64,000 bases of DNA from positions 62,001 to 126,000 of the forward strand of contig PABH01000036.1 of assembly GCA_002702705.1 (NCBI GenBank). The letters are read 5' to 3'. Source of the stretch: Anaerolineaceae bacterium. Lineage in GTDB: Bacteria > Chloroflexota > Anaerolineae > Anaerolineales > Anaerolineaceae. The translations under genes and the position numbers were made by a program. Positions within the stretch are counted from its first letter, which is position 1; each line of letters starts with the position of its first letter. Below, piece by piece: positions 47,075 through 55,597 of this stretch. The notes beneath the pieces are model-generated. The model did no database searches. It was not told where the DNA came from and worked only from the letters and a program-made list of their open reading frames with translations.

Positions 47075-47326
47075 TTAATGCTGGTACGCCTTTAATTTTT
47101 CTTCAAGATCAGCATTTTTTGGTTCGACTAAAATCGATCCATCAGGAAATAGAATGGTAGGGACGCTGCGATATCCATTGTTGGTTTCTTTAACAAAAAT
47201 TTCTGCGTCCTTATCTTTGTCAATATCAATCCATTCATATTCAATATCCATATTTTCAAATACTTTTTTTGCTCTGCGGGTATCTCCACACCAGCGGGTT
47301 CCGTACACAATAATTCCTTTTTCCAT
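47075..47326 (-). CDS. Glutaredoxin-like protein with a CGDT active site
   Basis: An 83-residue thioredoxin-fold protein close to mycoredoxin/NrdH-type glutaredoxins. The N-terminal strand IIVYGTRWCGDTRRAK carries Cys13 and Thr16 in place of the second cysteine; SVPTILFPDG supplies the cis-Pro loop. With a single active-site cysteine it would act by a monothiol mechanism or as a carrier. The ATG at 47326 is used because GAGG lies seven bases before it and the upstream gene ends one base earlier (TAAcATG). An overlapping TTG would add four residues. Confidence 0.85.
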   Translation of the reverse strand: MEKGIIVYGTRWCGDTRRAKKVFENMDIEYEWIDIDKDKDAEIFVKETNNGYRSVPTILFPDGSILVEPKNADLEEKLKAYQH

Positions 47327-47327
47327 G

Positions 47328-47672
47328 TTAATCCTCAAATTGTGATTTGACGAAAATAATAATTTTTTTTGCTTCGTTAATTAAATTAATATAATCGGGA
47401 AAATTATAATTTTGATCTACTTTTCTTAGTAATAAACCAGCTGTTTGGTGAATGTCCGGTGGGGCATCTGCTTTTTCATAAAATAACTCAATGGCTTGAA
47501 AAGGCGAAATGGTTTCATTAAGTAACATCTTATTTTCAAGCCAATATCTTAAAGCTAGCCCTGCTGCTTTTCGAGCGCAAACTCTGGATTTTCCTAATTC
47601 ATTGTTTGATACAAACATCTCTGACTTCGATAATTCCGATTCAATCTCATCGGTTGGGAATATTTTTTTCAT
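47328..47672 (-). CDS. Small HEPN-like helical protein
   Basis: A 114-residue, probably all-helical protein. The stretch GKSRVCARKAAGLALRYWLENK (about 27-48) with a later helix FYEKADAPPDIHQ resembles the HEPN-type four-helix fold, but no RxxxxH catalytic motif is seen, so RNase activity is not supported. I do not recognise a specific function. It is co-transcribed with the glutaredoxin-like gene, one base apart. Confidence 0.5.
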   Translation of the reverse strand: MKKIFPTDEIESELSKSEMFVSNNELGKSRVCARKAAGLALRYWLENKMLLNETISPFQAIELFYEKADAPPDIHQTAGLLLRKVDQNYNFPDYINLINEAKKIIIFVKSQFED

Positions 47673-47743
47673 AACAAAGGAATTATAACGAAAAGTAATA
47701 ATTTCTTACAATCAGACTCGATACAAAATTTATTTTTGGTTAA

Positions 47744-47776
47744 ATAAAAAAACTGCCGGTTTAAAAACCGGCAGTT
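47744..47776 (-). terminator. Terminator of the DUF4870 gene
   Basis: A perfect 12-base stem (47751-47762 with 47765-47776) and a 2-base loop; on the minus strand it is followed by a run of seven T. It lies 9 bases beyond the DUF4870 stop codon. Confidence 0.9.
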
Positions 47777-47784
47777 CAATGATC

Positions 47785-48108
47785 TTATGCCCAACCTTGA
47801 TTTTTTACAAAATCGGTTACAACAGGAATATTTACTTCTTCACCTTTATAGGCTTTGTATGCCCAGTAGAACATAATTAACCATATGATGGACCCACAAC
47901 CAAGTGTGACAGCGGCAATAATGGGAACGACAATAATCATGATTACACCAACTGCCAAAGCTTGGGCGTTATGTGCTTTGATAAATGGGCGATTTTTTTT
48001 ATCTTCTAAAAATAAAATAATGATTGGAACCAATGGCGCAAAGATATAAGCTAATGCGGCTAATAAACGATCATCACTTGTTACTTCATTTGGATTAAAT
48101 TCTGACAT
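47785..48108 (-). CDS. DUF4870 (Tic20-like) small membrane protein
   Basis: A 107-residue protein with three or four hydrophobic segments. It has the DUF4870 pattern: DDRLLAALAYIFAPLVPIIIL, then KNRPFIKAHNAQAL, two further helices and a WAYKAYKGEEVNIPVV ending. Function unknown. The ATG at 48108 is chosen because AAAGGAG lies about ten bases upstream and the predicted promoter lies before it; a longer frame to 48192 would run through the promoter. It is transcribed divergently from fmt and ends in its own terminator. Confidence 0.9.
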   Translation of the reverse strand: MSEFNPNEVTSDDRLLAALAYIFAPLVPIIILFLEDKKNRPFIKAHNAQALAVGVIMIIVVPIIAAVTLGCGSIIWLIMFYWAYKAYKGEEVNIPVVTDFVKNQGWA

Positions 48109-48144
48109 AGTATAAAACTCTCCTTTGGATATTATGATATAACA

Positions 48145-48173
48145 ATTGTAGTCTTTCTTAGTAAAAATTCCAA
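48145..48173 (-). promoter_or_regulatory. Promoter of the DUF4870 gene
   Basis: On the minus strand TTGGAA (48168-48173) and TACAAT (48145-48150) are 17 bases apart. It overlaps the region upstream of the divergent fmt promoter, so the two genes share a very short control region. Confidence 0.55.
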
Positions 48174-48179
48174 GCAGTG

Positions 48180-48188
48180 TGTTAAAAT
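48180..48188 (+). promoter_or_regulatory. Extended -10 element placing the fmt start at the 5' end
   Basis: TGT directly followed by TAAAAT (48183-48188) ends seven bases before the fmt ATG at 48196. Transcription would therefore start at or within a base or two of the A of the start codon, a leaderless message. There is no ribosome site before this ATG, which fits. No good -35 box is visible. Confidence 0.45.
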
Positions 48189-48195
48189 TCATAAT

Positions 48196-49104
48196 ATGAA
48201 TGTAAAAATTGTTTTTATGGGTTCTCCGGAATTTGCTTTACCGTCTTTAAGCGGATTAATAAAGAATTATGATGTTATTGGTGTAGTCACGCAGCCCGAT
48301 CGGCCGGCAGGACGTGGTAAAAAGCTATTAAGTCCACCTGTAAAGGATTTGGCTTTGGAACATCGTATTCCAGTAATCCAACCTAGACGATTAAAAGAAG
48401 AGATTGCTCTGGAACAATTGACACAGTGGAATCCTGACCTAATTGTTGTGGTGGCTTTTGGACAAATTTTAAAGCAGAATGTTTTGGATATGCCAAAATA
48501 TGGTTGTATTAATGTTCATGCATCATTGTTACCACGCTGGCGAGGTGCTGCACCGATTCAGGCATCTGTTTATCATGGTGATACAGAAAGTGGCGTCACG
48601 ATTATGAAGATGGATGCCGGGATTGATACTGGTCCTATTCTACGTCAGAAAAAAGTGAATTTGAGAGAAAATGAAACAGCGGTTAGTTTAGGGAATCGCT
48701 TATCGCAATTGGGTGCAGAGTTGTTGATTGACACCTTGCCAGGTTATTTAAGAGGCGAAATTATTCCACAACCACAACCTGAAAATGGGGCAACTTATGT
48801 TTCGATGATTGATAAATGGGATGGTTTATTAGATTTTTCTCGCCCCGCTTTTGCTTTAATTAATCAAATCAGAGCTTATAATCCTTGGCCGGGCACTTTT
48901 TTTGATATCCAAAATGAACGCCTAAAGATTCATGAAGCGGAACTTGATTTTTCAGATAAACTTGCCGTTGGGGAGCGAGGTGTTGTGAATGGATATCCGG
49001 TAATTGGCACATCAGAGGGTAATTTATTAATACGGGTTATTCAACCCTCGGGGAAAAAACCAATGCCTGGTGATGTATTTTTACGTGGTTTCCGGGTTTG
49101 GTGA
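48196..49104 (+). CDS. fmt: Methionyl-tRNA formyltransferase
   Basis: A 302-residue Fmt, which formylates initiator Met-tRNA using 10-formyl-tetrahydrofolate. It starts with the family motif IVFMGSPEFALPSL; catalytic residues Asn106, His108 and Asp144 are present, with the signature SLLPRWRGAAPI and the MDAGIDTGPIL strand. The C-terminal OB-type tRNA-binding domain (about 205-302) is complete. No Shine-Dalgarno sequence precedes the ATG; an extended -10 lies seven bases ahead, so translation may be leaderless. It is followed after seven bases by a PanE-like reductase. Confidence 0.97.
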   Translation: MNVKIVFMGSPEFALPSLSGLIKNYDVIGVVTQPDRPAGRGKKLLSPPVKDLALEHRIPVIQPRRLKEEIALEQLTQWNPDLIVVVAFGQILKQNVLDMPKYGCINVHASLLPRWRGAAPIQASVYHGDTESGVTIMKMDAGIDTGPILRQKKVNLRENETAVSLGNRLSQLGAELLIDTLPGYLRGEIIPQPQPENGATYVSMIDKWDGLLDFSRPAFALINQIRAYNPWPGTFFDIQNERLKIHEAELDFSDKLAVGERGVVNGYPVIGTSEGNLLIRVIQPSGKKPMPGDVFLRGFRVW

Positions 49105-49111
49105 ATTTGAT

Positions 49112-50155
49112 ATGACCACAAAACCACACTTAAAAATCCTTGTATTTGGCGCCGGTGCAATTGGTACGTATGTTGGGGGAAGCTTGATGAATCAAGGGAA
49201 TGAAGTTGTCTTCCTTGAACGTCCATCTATGATTGATCCTTTGAAAAAAGCGGGTTTGGAAATATCAGTATTTGAGAAAAAAATTCGTTTACCAGATCCC
49301 ATTTTATTTGATAACTTAAGTGAATCTTTAAGAGAATTTCATTTTGATTTAGCAATTCTGGCAGTGAAATCTTATGACACGGACGAAGTTATAAAGGGTT
49401 GGTCAGGTTTAGAAGAATTAATGCCACCCGTTTTGTGTTTACAAAACGGGGTTGAGAATGAACAAAAAATTAGAGCCGTGTTGGGTAATGATCGGGTTTT
49501 ATCAGGGACTGTTACGACAGCGATTGGAAAGCCTAGTCTGGGTAAAATTGTCGTTGAAAAGCTAAGAGGAATTGGTATTGCCGGAGAATCGAAACTTAGC
49601 CAGACTATTGTTACAGCGATGAATGAAGCTGGACTGAATGCAGAGTTGATCGATCATGCTGGTGGTATGAAATGGTCAAAAATGTTAACGAATTTATTGG
49701 CGAATGCAAGCTCAGCTATATTAAGATTATCACCAGAGAAAATCTTTAATAATCCGGACCTTTATAAAATTGAAGTTTTACAAATTCGTGAAACGCTAAA
49801 TGTGATGAATAAATTAGATATCCCTGTAGTAAACTTGCCTGGAACTCCGGTGCGATTAATGGCCTTTTTAATTCAATATATGCCCATTTGGCTCAGTAGA
49901 TTCATTATGAAACGAGCCATGTCAAGCGGCCGCGGTGGAAAAATGCCCTCTTTTTATCTTGATTTAGAAAGTGGACGAAAAAAGAGCGAAGTCATATTTT
50001 TAAATGGCGCTGTAGCAAGGTATGCTGAAGCAAATGGGTTGGATGCCCCGGTAAATCAAACCTTAAATGATGTCTTAATGGGCATTGTGGAGGGTTCGAT
50101 TCCATCCGAAGTTTATGACCATCATCCACAAAAATTAATTCAAAAAATCTTATAA
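49112..50155 (+). CDS. Ketopantoate reductase family protein
   Basis: A 347-residue ApbA/PanE-type NADPH-dependent reductase. The N-terminal Rossmann motif LVFGAGAIGTYVGG has the glycines at 13, 15 and 18; LAVKSYDT and CLQNGVENE follow as in PanE, then KMLTNLLANASSAIL in the helical C-terminal domain. Family members reduce 2-dehydropantoate to pantoate for coenzyme A, but many paralogs act on other 2-oxo acids, and the long C-terminal part is divergent. ATG at 49112 is preferred; a GTG at 49070 would overlap fmt by 35 bases. It is probably co-transcribed with fmt. Confidence 0.85.
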   Translation: MTTKPHLKILVFGAGAIGTYVGGSLMNQGNEVVFLERPSMIDPLKKAGLEISVFEKKIRLPDPILFDNLSESLREFHFDLAILAVKSYDTDEVIKGWSGLEELMPPVLCLQNGVENEQKIRAVLGNDRVLSGTVTTAIGKPSLGKIVVEKLRGIGIAGESKLSQTIVTAMNEAGLNAELIDHAGGMKWSKMLTNLLANASSAILRLSPEKIFNNPDLYKIEVLQIRETLNVMNKLDIPVVNLPGTPVRLMAFLIQYMPIWLSRFIMKRAMSSGRGGKMPSFYLDLESGRKKSEVIFLNGAVARYAEANGLDAPVNQTLNDVLMGIVEGSIPSEVYDHHPQKLIQKIL

Positions 50156-50171
50156 AAACTTGGAGAAATAA

Positions 50172-51581
50172 ATGTCTGAACCGGAATGGGTTAAGCATGC
50201 AATCTTTTATCAAATTTTTCCGGATCGTTTTTACAATGGTAATCCATCGAATGACCCTGAAAACGTGCAGTCCTGGGGGAATAAACCCAACTTATGGTGT
50301 TTTCAAGGAGGTGATTTGGATGGGATTTTGGAAAAGCTTGATTATCTTTTGGACCTTGGAATCACTGCAATTTATCTAAATCCTATTTTTTTATCTCCTT
50401 CTTCTCACCGTTATAACACGGTTGATTATTATCAAATTGATCCAAAATTAGGTAACTTAAATAGTTTTCGGCGTTTTCTTGATGCTTCTCATAATAAAGG
50501 AATTAAAATAATTTTAGATGGCGTATTTAATCATACTGGGAGAGGATTTTTTGCCTTTAATGATATTTTAGAAAATGGAAAATATTCTCCCTATAAAAAT
50601 TGGTATTATATTCATCGTTTTCCAGTGGATGCTTATGGACCAGGTGATGCGGTTGATTATTATGGTTGGTGGAATTATAAAAGTCTACCCAAGTTAAATA
50701 CATTTCATCCTGCTGTGAGGGAGTACCTTTTTAATGTTGCAGAGCACTGGATTAAATTTGGTATTGATGGCTGGCGTTTGGATGTTCCTAATGAAATCGA
50801 TGATGATACCTTCTGGCAAGAATTTCGTTATCGGGTTCGCAAAATAAACCCACAAGCCTATCTTGTTGGTGAAATCTGGGATATCGATCCGCGTTGGGTT
50901 AATGAGACACATTTTGATGGTGTAATGAATTATCCTCTCAAAAAAGCCATTATCAGTTTCTTATTACGATCGATTTCTAATGATGAATTGCTCAAACAAT
51001 TAAATGCCATCTTTTCTGCCTATCCAAAACAGAATTTATTTTATTTGTTAAATTTGTTGGGTTCTCATGATACAGAGCGATTATTTACTATCCTTAACGA
51101 AGATTTGGCTTTGGTGAAATTAGGCTTTTTTATGATGCTTACTTTGCCAGGTGCACCCTCAATATATTATGGCGATGAGATTGGCTTAACTGGGGGCAAA
51201 GATCCACTAAGCCGTAAGGCTTTTCCATGGGATCAGGAATCTTGGAATAGCGAATTACGCGTATGGATACAAAATCTGATCCAAATCCGAAAACAGGAAG
51301 AAGTTTTACGGGTAGGGGATATTGAGTTGATTAATGTTGTAGATCACCAAGATATATTATGTTATACACGCGTTATGGATCAAGCAGTTTTTATCATTAT
51401 GGTGAATGTAGCAAGTGAAACCAGGAAAATAAATCTTTCCATTAAGAATACAACTTTAAAAAAAGGAAATATTCTTAAAAATATATTAGGAAACGAACAG
51501 TTTTCTATTGACAATGACGATCAAATATTCGTTGACATTCCACCAAAATCTGCTTTATTGTTAAAGAACGTTAAGTTCTGA
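50172..51581 (+). CDS. Cytoplasmic GH13 neopullulanase/cyclomaltodextrinase-like enzyme
   Basis: A 469-residue GH13 enzyme without signal peptide, so it acts in the cytosol on imported malto-oligosaccharides. The triad is Asp204 in GWRLDVPNE, Glu234 in LVGEIWD and Asp300 in GSHDTER; the first conserved region is DGVFNHTG. The QIFPDRFYNG start and the VPNE signature point to the neopullulanase/cyclomaltodextrinase subgroup, but the extra N-terminal domain of those enzymes is absent. GGAGA lies seven bases before the ATG. Its last 61 bases overlap, on the opposite strand, the end of the CBS-domain gene. Confidence 0.92.
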   Translation: MSEPEWVKHAIFYQIFPDRFYNGNPSNDPENVQSWGNKPNLWCFQGGDLDGILEKLDYLLDLGITAIYLNPIFLSPSSHRYNTVDYYQIDPKLGNLNSFRRFLDASHNKGIKIILDGVFNHTGRGFFAFNDILENGKYSPYKNWYYIHRFPVDAYGPGDAVDYYGWWNYKSLPKLNTFHPAVREYLFNVAEHWIKFGIDGWRLDVPNEIDDDTFWQEFRYRVRKINPQAYLVGEIWDIDPRWVNETHFDGVMNYPLKKAIISFLLRSISNDELLKQLNAIFSAYPKQNLFYLLNLLGSHDTERLFTILNEDLALVKLGFFMMLTLPGAPSIYYGDEIGLTGGKDPLSRKAFPWDQESWNSELRVWIQNLIQIRKQEEVLRVGDIELINVVDHQDILCYTRVMDQAVFIIMVNVASETRKINLSIKNTTLKKGNILKNILGNEQFSIDNDDQIFVDIPPKSALLLKNVKF

Positions 51582-51970
51582 TCGGAATCTAATTTCCACT
51601 TAATTTCCTGAACCGCAATAAAAAAAGCTTCAATCGAAAGTACTCCTACCAAAATTTGATTATCATTTTTTACGGGCAAATAACTCAGCTCTTTGTTTTG
51701 CATTATTTCTAATGCCTGTTCTAAGGTCCATTCGGATGAAGCAAAGGTAGTTACTGGTGACATAAGATCAATCACTTTTTTTGTTGAACTGAATGGTGCA
51801 TATTTCTTAATCTCACAATTGGTTAGTATAAACAAATTATTATTTTCATCTTCATAAAATAAAAATTGTTCATTATATTGGTTTAACAAATCGATAACCT
51901 CTGATAATAAACAATCCGCTTCAATTGTCAGTATCGTTTTGGTCATCCAATCTTTGACGTACTGTGGCAT
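51521..51970 (-). CDS. Tandem CBS-domain protein
   Basis: A 149-residue protein made of two CBS modules: residues about 1-65 (VKDWMTKTILTIEADCLLSEVIDLL) and about 66-125 (VIDLMSPVTTFASSEWTLEQALEIM, then LSYLPVKNDNQILVGVLSIEAFFIAV), plus a short tail. CBS pairs bind adenosyl compounds such as AMP, ATP or SAM and regulate partner proteins. The ATG at 51970 has GAGG five bases upstream. It lies seven bases after the giant GH13-like gene, so it may sense cell energy state for that enzyme; this is inference. Its 3' end overlaps the convergent GH13 gene. Confidence 0.88.
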   Translation of the reverse strand: MPQYVKDWMTKTILTIEADCLLSEVIDLLNQYNEQFLFYEDENNNLFILTNCEIKKYAPFSSTKKVIDLMSPVTTFASSEWTLEQALEIMQNKELSYLPVKNDNQILVGVLSIEAFFIAVQEIKWKLDSDQNLTFFNNKADFGGMSTNI

Positions 51971-51977
51971 TAAATCC

Positions 51978-54900
51978 TCATGATGTTGGTTTTTTAATTT
52001 TGTCTTTAGGCTGGGATATAAGGTTATCAACCAGGTAGTTTGAATTTTCCATTGCTTCAATTAGTTTTAATACGATACGATATAATCGGATCACTTCTTC
52101 CGTAAATATAGTCGCCGATGTGTTTTTATTGCTGCCTAGTTGGATGATTGCGGAAGTAAACAACCACCAAACCAAACTTTCAAACTGTTCCTTGTTGAAC
52201 CAAAGCTGACCCTGATAACGATTAATTTTCAGGAAGGTCTGTACATCTGAGTTTGATAATAAAGAACGCAGCCATAGAACATGGTTTTCAACTTTATACT
52301 CTTCATACCAATCCCTTAATCCTATAATCGTGTAAGTTAATAATGTCAGATCCTGGTTTTGATTTTCGGAATAACCATATTCTTGTCCTAATGATCTTAA
52401 CAATTTAGAAAATTGCCATTCACTAAACCAACTTTGGCTTTGGAATTGAGAATTTTCTTTGGTACTTAAACTACCCAATGGTGAACAAAAGATAAATGCA
52501 AATAGTTTAATCCAGCTTGAGTCAGAGATTAATCCGGTTTGCAGGTATTGAATGGCGGCTTGGTAATTTTTTGCCATTGGCAGCGGATAGATTTGTTGGA
52601 TTACGGGTAATTTTAAAGAAAATTCTATCGATTGTGAAATTTGATTGAGTACTTCTTGTTTGTATTGAGTGTAGCCGGTAAGTTGTATTACGCCATTAAT
52701 TAAGTCTTCTGCCTTGCGTTCCGATTCAGTAATTACATCCGTTTTTATTTTTTTGTTTTGAAGATCGAGTTTGTTGTTTAACAAATAATCCATAAAACCG
52801 CGGTTAAAAATTTCTTTAAAAGGGTGTTGAACTGGTTGTAAAAACAACTCTTTCATAGCGTTTTCAATACTTGGCACACCCTTTCCGTTTAAATAAGCGG
52901 AAAGCTGACGATATGAAAACCATTCATCATCGTGAACAGAACGAAAATCAACAAACACATTGGATTGGTAAGCGTATAATTCGATAAAAAGGCCTTGGTT
53001 TTTTATTTCCAATGCTGGACGGATATATTCCAAATTGTTTGAAAGATCTTTAAAGATGACATAATCTTTGGATAAATCAATATGTAAATTTTCCCCGAGA
53101 GTAGCCTGAGAAAGATCTTTTGTCCCATCTGCGTATTTTGTATTGATAGGACAAGACATATTAATCCAACCTTGAGTATGGGCAAAACGATTGTGGTAAA
53201 CAACAAGAGAAGCTTGATCCCCAACGAAGTTGGAATAGGCATATACATCTTCATTTACGCTTTGGTCGGCTGTATAAAAATCATACATACGGAATTGGTC
53301 AACTTCTGCAAACATCCAACGGCGGTGTAAAATGGGGAAGATTTGTTGTTGGTGACGTTGAATTAAATGCTGATCAGGGGTTTCATCCCAATAAGCACGT
53401 TTATATTCCATACCATATTTTTCAGCAAAACCTTCTATTTGACCATGTCCAAACATTGGCAATCCAGGCAGGGTGCTCATAAGTGTACATACGCCGAAAT
53501 ATTTATCACCTTTTCCAAATTGTTCTACAGCGGTTTTTTCATCAGGATTGTTCATGAAGTTTACAAAACGTTTCATGATTTCAGGATCAAATGCTATTGT
53601 ATTTTTTATTAATTTTCGGTAATTTGCATTATCTTCATTCCGCAGCATATTCATAAAAGCAGAATTGTATACCCTATGCATTCCCAGAGTGCGCACAAAA
53701 TAACTTTCCATTAACCAAAAAGCCTCTGCAAGAAGCAAGGTGTCAGGAGCATCGACGGCAAGGCGGTCTACGACCTCACGCCAGAATTCGACAGGCATAA
53801 GTTGGTCAAACTGTTCTTTTGTTAAGCCAAATTCAGCTCGGGAAGGAATGGCTCCACCTGTACCTGGTTCAGGGAACCACAATCGTTGGTAGTGTTTTTT
53901 CGCCAAAGTCATGGCTGCGTCAAATCGTATGATAGGGAACTTACGCGCAACAGAGAGAATGGTCTGGTAAACCGCTTCTCGGACCTCTTCATTTAAGTAA
54001 TTTAACTGAGCTGTATCGTTCCATGGCATTGTGGTTCCATCGTTACCGTGATAAATGTACCTGGTGCGGTTCGTATGATATTCATGATGCCGGAAAACAA
54101 CTGCTGCATCAGTTCGATCATAATAATGATCTTCTAATTTGATTTCAACACGGTCATTGTTTGATAAATTTGGACCATTGAATCGATAAGAGGGGTAAGG
54201 ACTATAATCCAGATGGATAAACCAATCGGGATGATCGTAAACCCAATCCGAATCGATGCCCATGTGGTTTGGAACCATATCGGAAGCTAATCGTATGCCG
54301 TAAGCCCAGGCTCGTTCTCGTAAATTGGTATAAGATAGATAACCACCAAGTTCATGGGCGATTTCATAATTTTTTAAGGAGTATGCTGAGGCAATTGCTT
54401 CCGGGTTACCACAAAGTTGTTTAATACGAGCAGATGCAGTACTTCTTTCCCATAAACCAATCAACCACAACCCGCTGAACCCATTTTTTCCGAGATTTGC
54501 TAATTCCTCATCCGGAATTTGATCAAGTCTTTGAATGGGTTGGTTATATTTTTTGCTTAACTGATCCAGCCAAACGTGAACATTTTTTGCAATTAATACC
54601 AGGCTAGGCATCCAATCCTTATCCGGACTGAAATTTTCGATGTCCATTCCTTGTGGTGTGCTAAACAATGGCGAATTATAATCCGGTACGATACTGGGTC
54701 CGGGACCAAAAAAGGTGGCCTTTTCTTCTTCTTTGATAAAATCAATTCCAGTCAGAAGTTTGTAAATCAGATCACCCAAAAACGATTCCCAACGCGTTCG
54801 AATATAATCTAGTTGTGCCTGGAGTGAATTTGGGTATTTAAGAGCAGGAGCTCGTAATAATTCAATGATATTCTGACGATCTGGGCCAAATGGTGGTTTA

Positions 54901-55469
54901 TGTTCAAAAAATGTATATATTGTTTGGATTGATTTCTTATAGGGGCTGTTTTCCGATAATTGTTTTTCTGAAAACAATTCATAATAATTTTCCAATGCTG
55001 GGTTTTGGTTTTCAACCCAAAGTAACAAAATTTCTTCTAAAGTATCTGAAAATTCTGTTGAGTTCTGAATCGTTTCCAAATAAGCAGATAAGCTTTCTTT
55101 TTTTTGATATACCGATTGGGGTGGAAATTCCATTAAAAAAGTAGAAAAAAGTTGTTTTGAACTTTCCACTCCAATGTTTTTTTCCAGATTTTTTACAGCC
55201 TCGATAAATACATCCGCCTGAATTTCTTCCCGGTATCGACGCAAGATAAAATGAAAAATTTCATCCATTAATCCCATTGCATAAATGTCACTTGCTCTAA
55301 CGGCACTTTCCGGATGGTTTAATAAGTCTCGTTTATTGTTAATTTTGCTTGCCAGGAGTCTGGCTGCATGAAAATTACCAACTAAGACATTTCCATTGGT
55401 TTCAAATAACGATTCTTCAAATTGGTATTTGTCTCTGGCTCGTTTGGAGATGTGAAATTCAAATTTCAT
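51978..55469 (-). CDS. Giant GH13-like alpha-amylase family protein
   Basis: A 1163-residue cytoplasmic protein. About 320 N-terminal residues are helical and unrecognised; a GH13 barrel occupies about 330-790. Probable triad: Asp517 in IRFDAAMT, Glu582 in LLLAEAFWL and Asp643 in MNNPDEKTA, where the usual NHD is replaced. HELGGYLSY and SDMVPNHMGID are the other conserved GH13 regions. Residues about 800-900 look like a beta-sandwich, and the last 250 are helical again. This large type exists in Chloroflexi and other phyla as alpha-amylase-family protein of unknown specificity. ATG at 55469 is chosen for the AGG about nine bases ahead. Followed by the CBS gene. Confidence 0.8.
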   Translation of the reverse strand: MKFEFHISKRARDKYQFEESLFETNGNVLVGNFHAARLLASKINNKRDLLNHPESAVRASDIYAMGLMDEIFHFILRRYREEIQADVFIEAVKNLEKNIGVESSKQLFSTFLMEFPPQSVYQKKESLSAYLETIQNSTEFSDTLEEILLLWVENQNPALENYYELFSEKQLSENSPYKKSIQTIYTFFEHKPPFGPDRQNIIELLRAPALKYPNSLQAQLDYIRTRWESFLGDLIYKLLTGIDFIKEEEKATFFGPGPSIVPDYNSPLFSTPQGMDIENFSPDKDWMPSLVLIAKNVHVWLDQLSKKYNQPIQRLDQIPDEELANLGKNGFSGLWLIGLWERSTASARIKQLCGNPEAIASAYSLKNYEIAHELGGYLSYTNLRERAWAYGIRLASDMVPNHMGIDSDWVYDHPDWFIHLDYSPYPSYRFNGPNLSNNDRVEIKLEDHYYDRTDAAVVFRHHEYHTNRTRYIYHGNDGTTMPWNDTAQLNYLNEEVREAVYQTILSVARKFPIIRFDAAMTLAKKHYQRLWFPEPGTGGAIPSRAEFGLTKEQFDQLMPVEFWREVVDRLAVDAPDTLLLAEAFWLMESYFVRTLGMHRVYNSAFMNMLRNEDNANYRKLIKNTIAFDPEIMKRFVNFMNNPDEKTAVEQFGKGDKYFGVCTLMSTLPGLPMFGHGQIEGFAEKYGMEYKRAYWDETPDQHLIQRHQQQIFPILHRRWMFAEVDQFRMYDFYTADQSVNEDVYAYSNFVGDQASLVVYHNRFAHTQGWINMSCPINTKYADGTKDLSQATLGENLHIDLSKDYVIFKDLSNNLEYIRPALEIKNQGLFIELYAYQSNVFVDFRSVHDDEWFSYRQLSAYLNGKGVPSIENAMKELFLQPVQHPFKEIFNRGFMDYLLNNKLDLQNKKIKTDVITESERKAEDLINGVIQLTGYTQYKQEVLNQISQSIEFSLKLPVIQQIYPLPMAKNYQAAIQYLQTGLISDSSWIKLFAFIFCSPLGSLSTKENSQFQSQSWFSEWQFSKLLRSLGQEYGYSENQNQDLTLLTYTIIGLRDWYEEYKVENHVLWLRSLLSNSDVQTFLKINRYQGQLWFNKEQFESLVWWLFTSAIIQLGSNKNTSATIFTEEVIRLYRIVLKLIEAMENSNYLVDNLISQPKDKIKKPTS

Positions 55470-55547
55470 AAGGTTTACCTGCCCCATTAGGATTTGGTTA
55501 ATCCAATTATACTCAGTTTATTTGTTGATCGTGCCCCTTTTGTAGAT

Positions 55548-55576
55548 GAAAAAAGCACAACTTTTTCCGTTGTGCT
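55548..55576 (-). terminator. Terminator of the thiolase gene
   Basis: AGCACAAC at 55554-55561 pairs with GTTGTGCT at 55569-55576 over a 7-base loop; on the minus strand a run of T follows. It lies between the thiolase stop (55598) and the start of the GH13-like gene, separating the two transcripts. Confidence 0.85.
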
Positions 55577-55597
55577 CTTAAATTCTAGTGTATTTTA

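Noticed and set aside
47328-47672. Toxin-antitoxin call for the HEPN-like gene
   Set aside because: There is no RxxxxH RNase motif and no paired nucleotidyltransferase; the neighbour is a glutaredoxin-like protein.
49070-49111. Longer start of the PanE-like protein overlapping fmt
   Set aside because: It adds residues not fitting the family start and has no ribosome site; the ATG at 49112 gives the Rossmann motif at the usual place.
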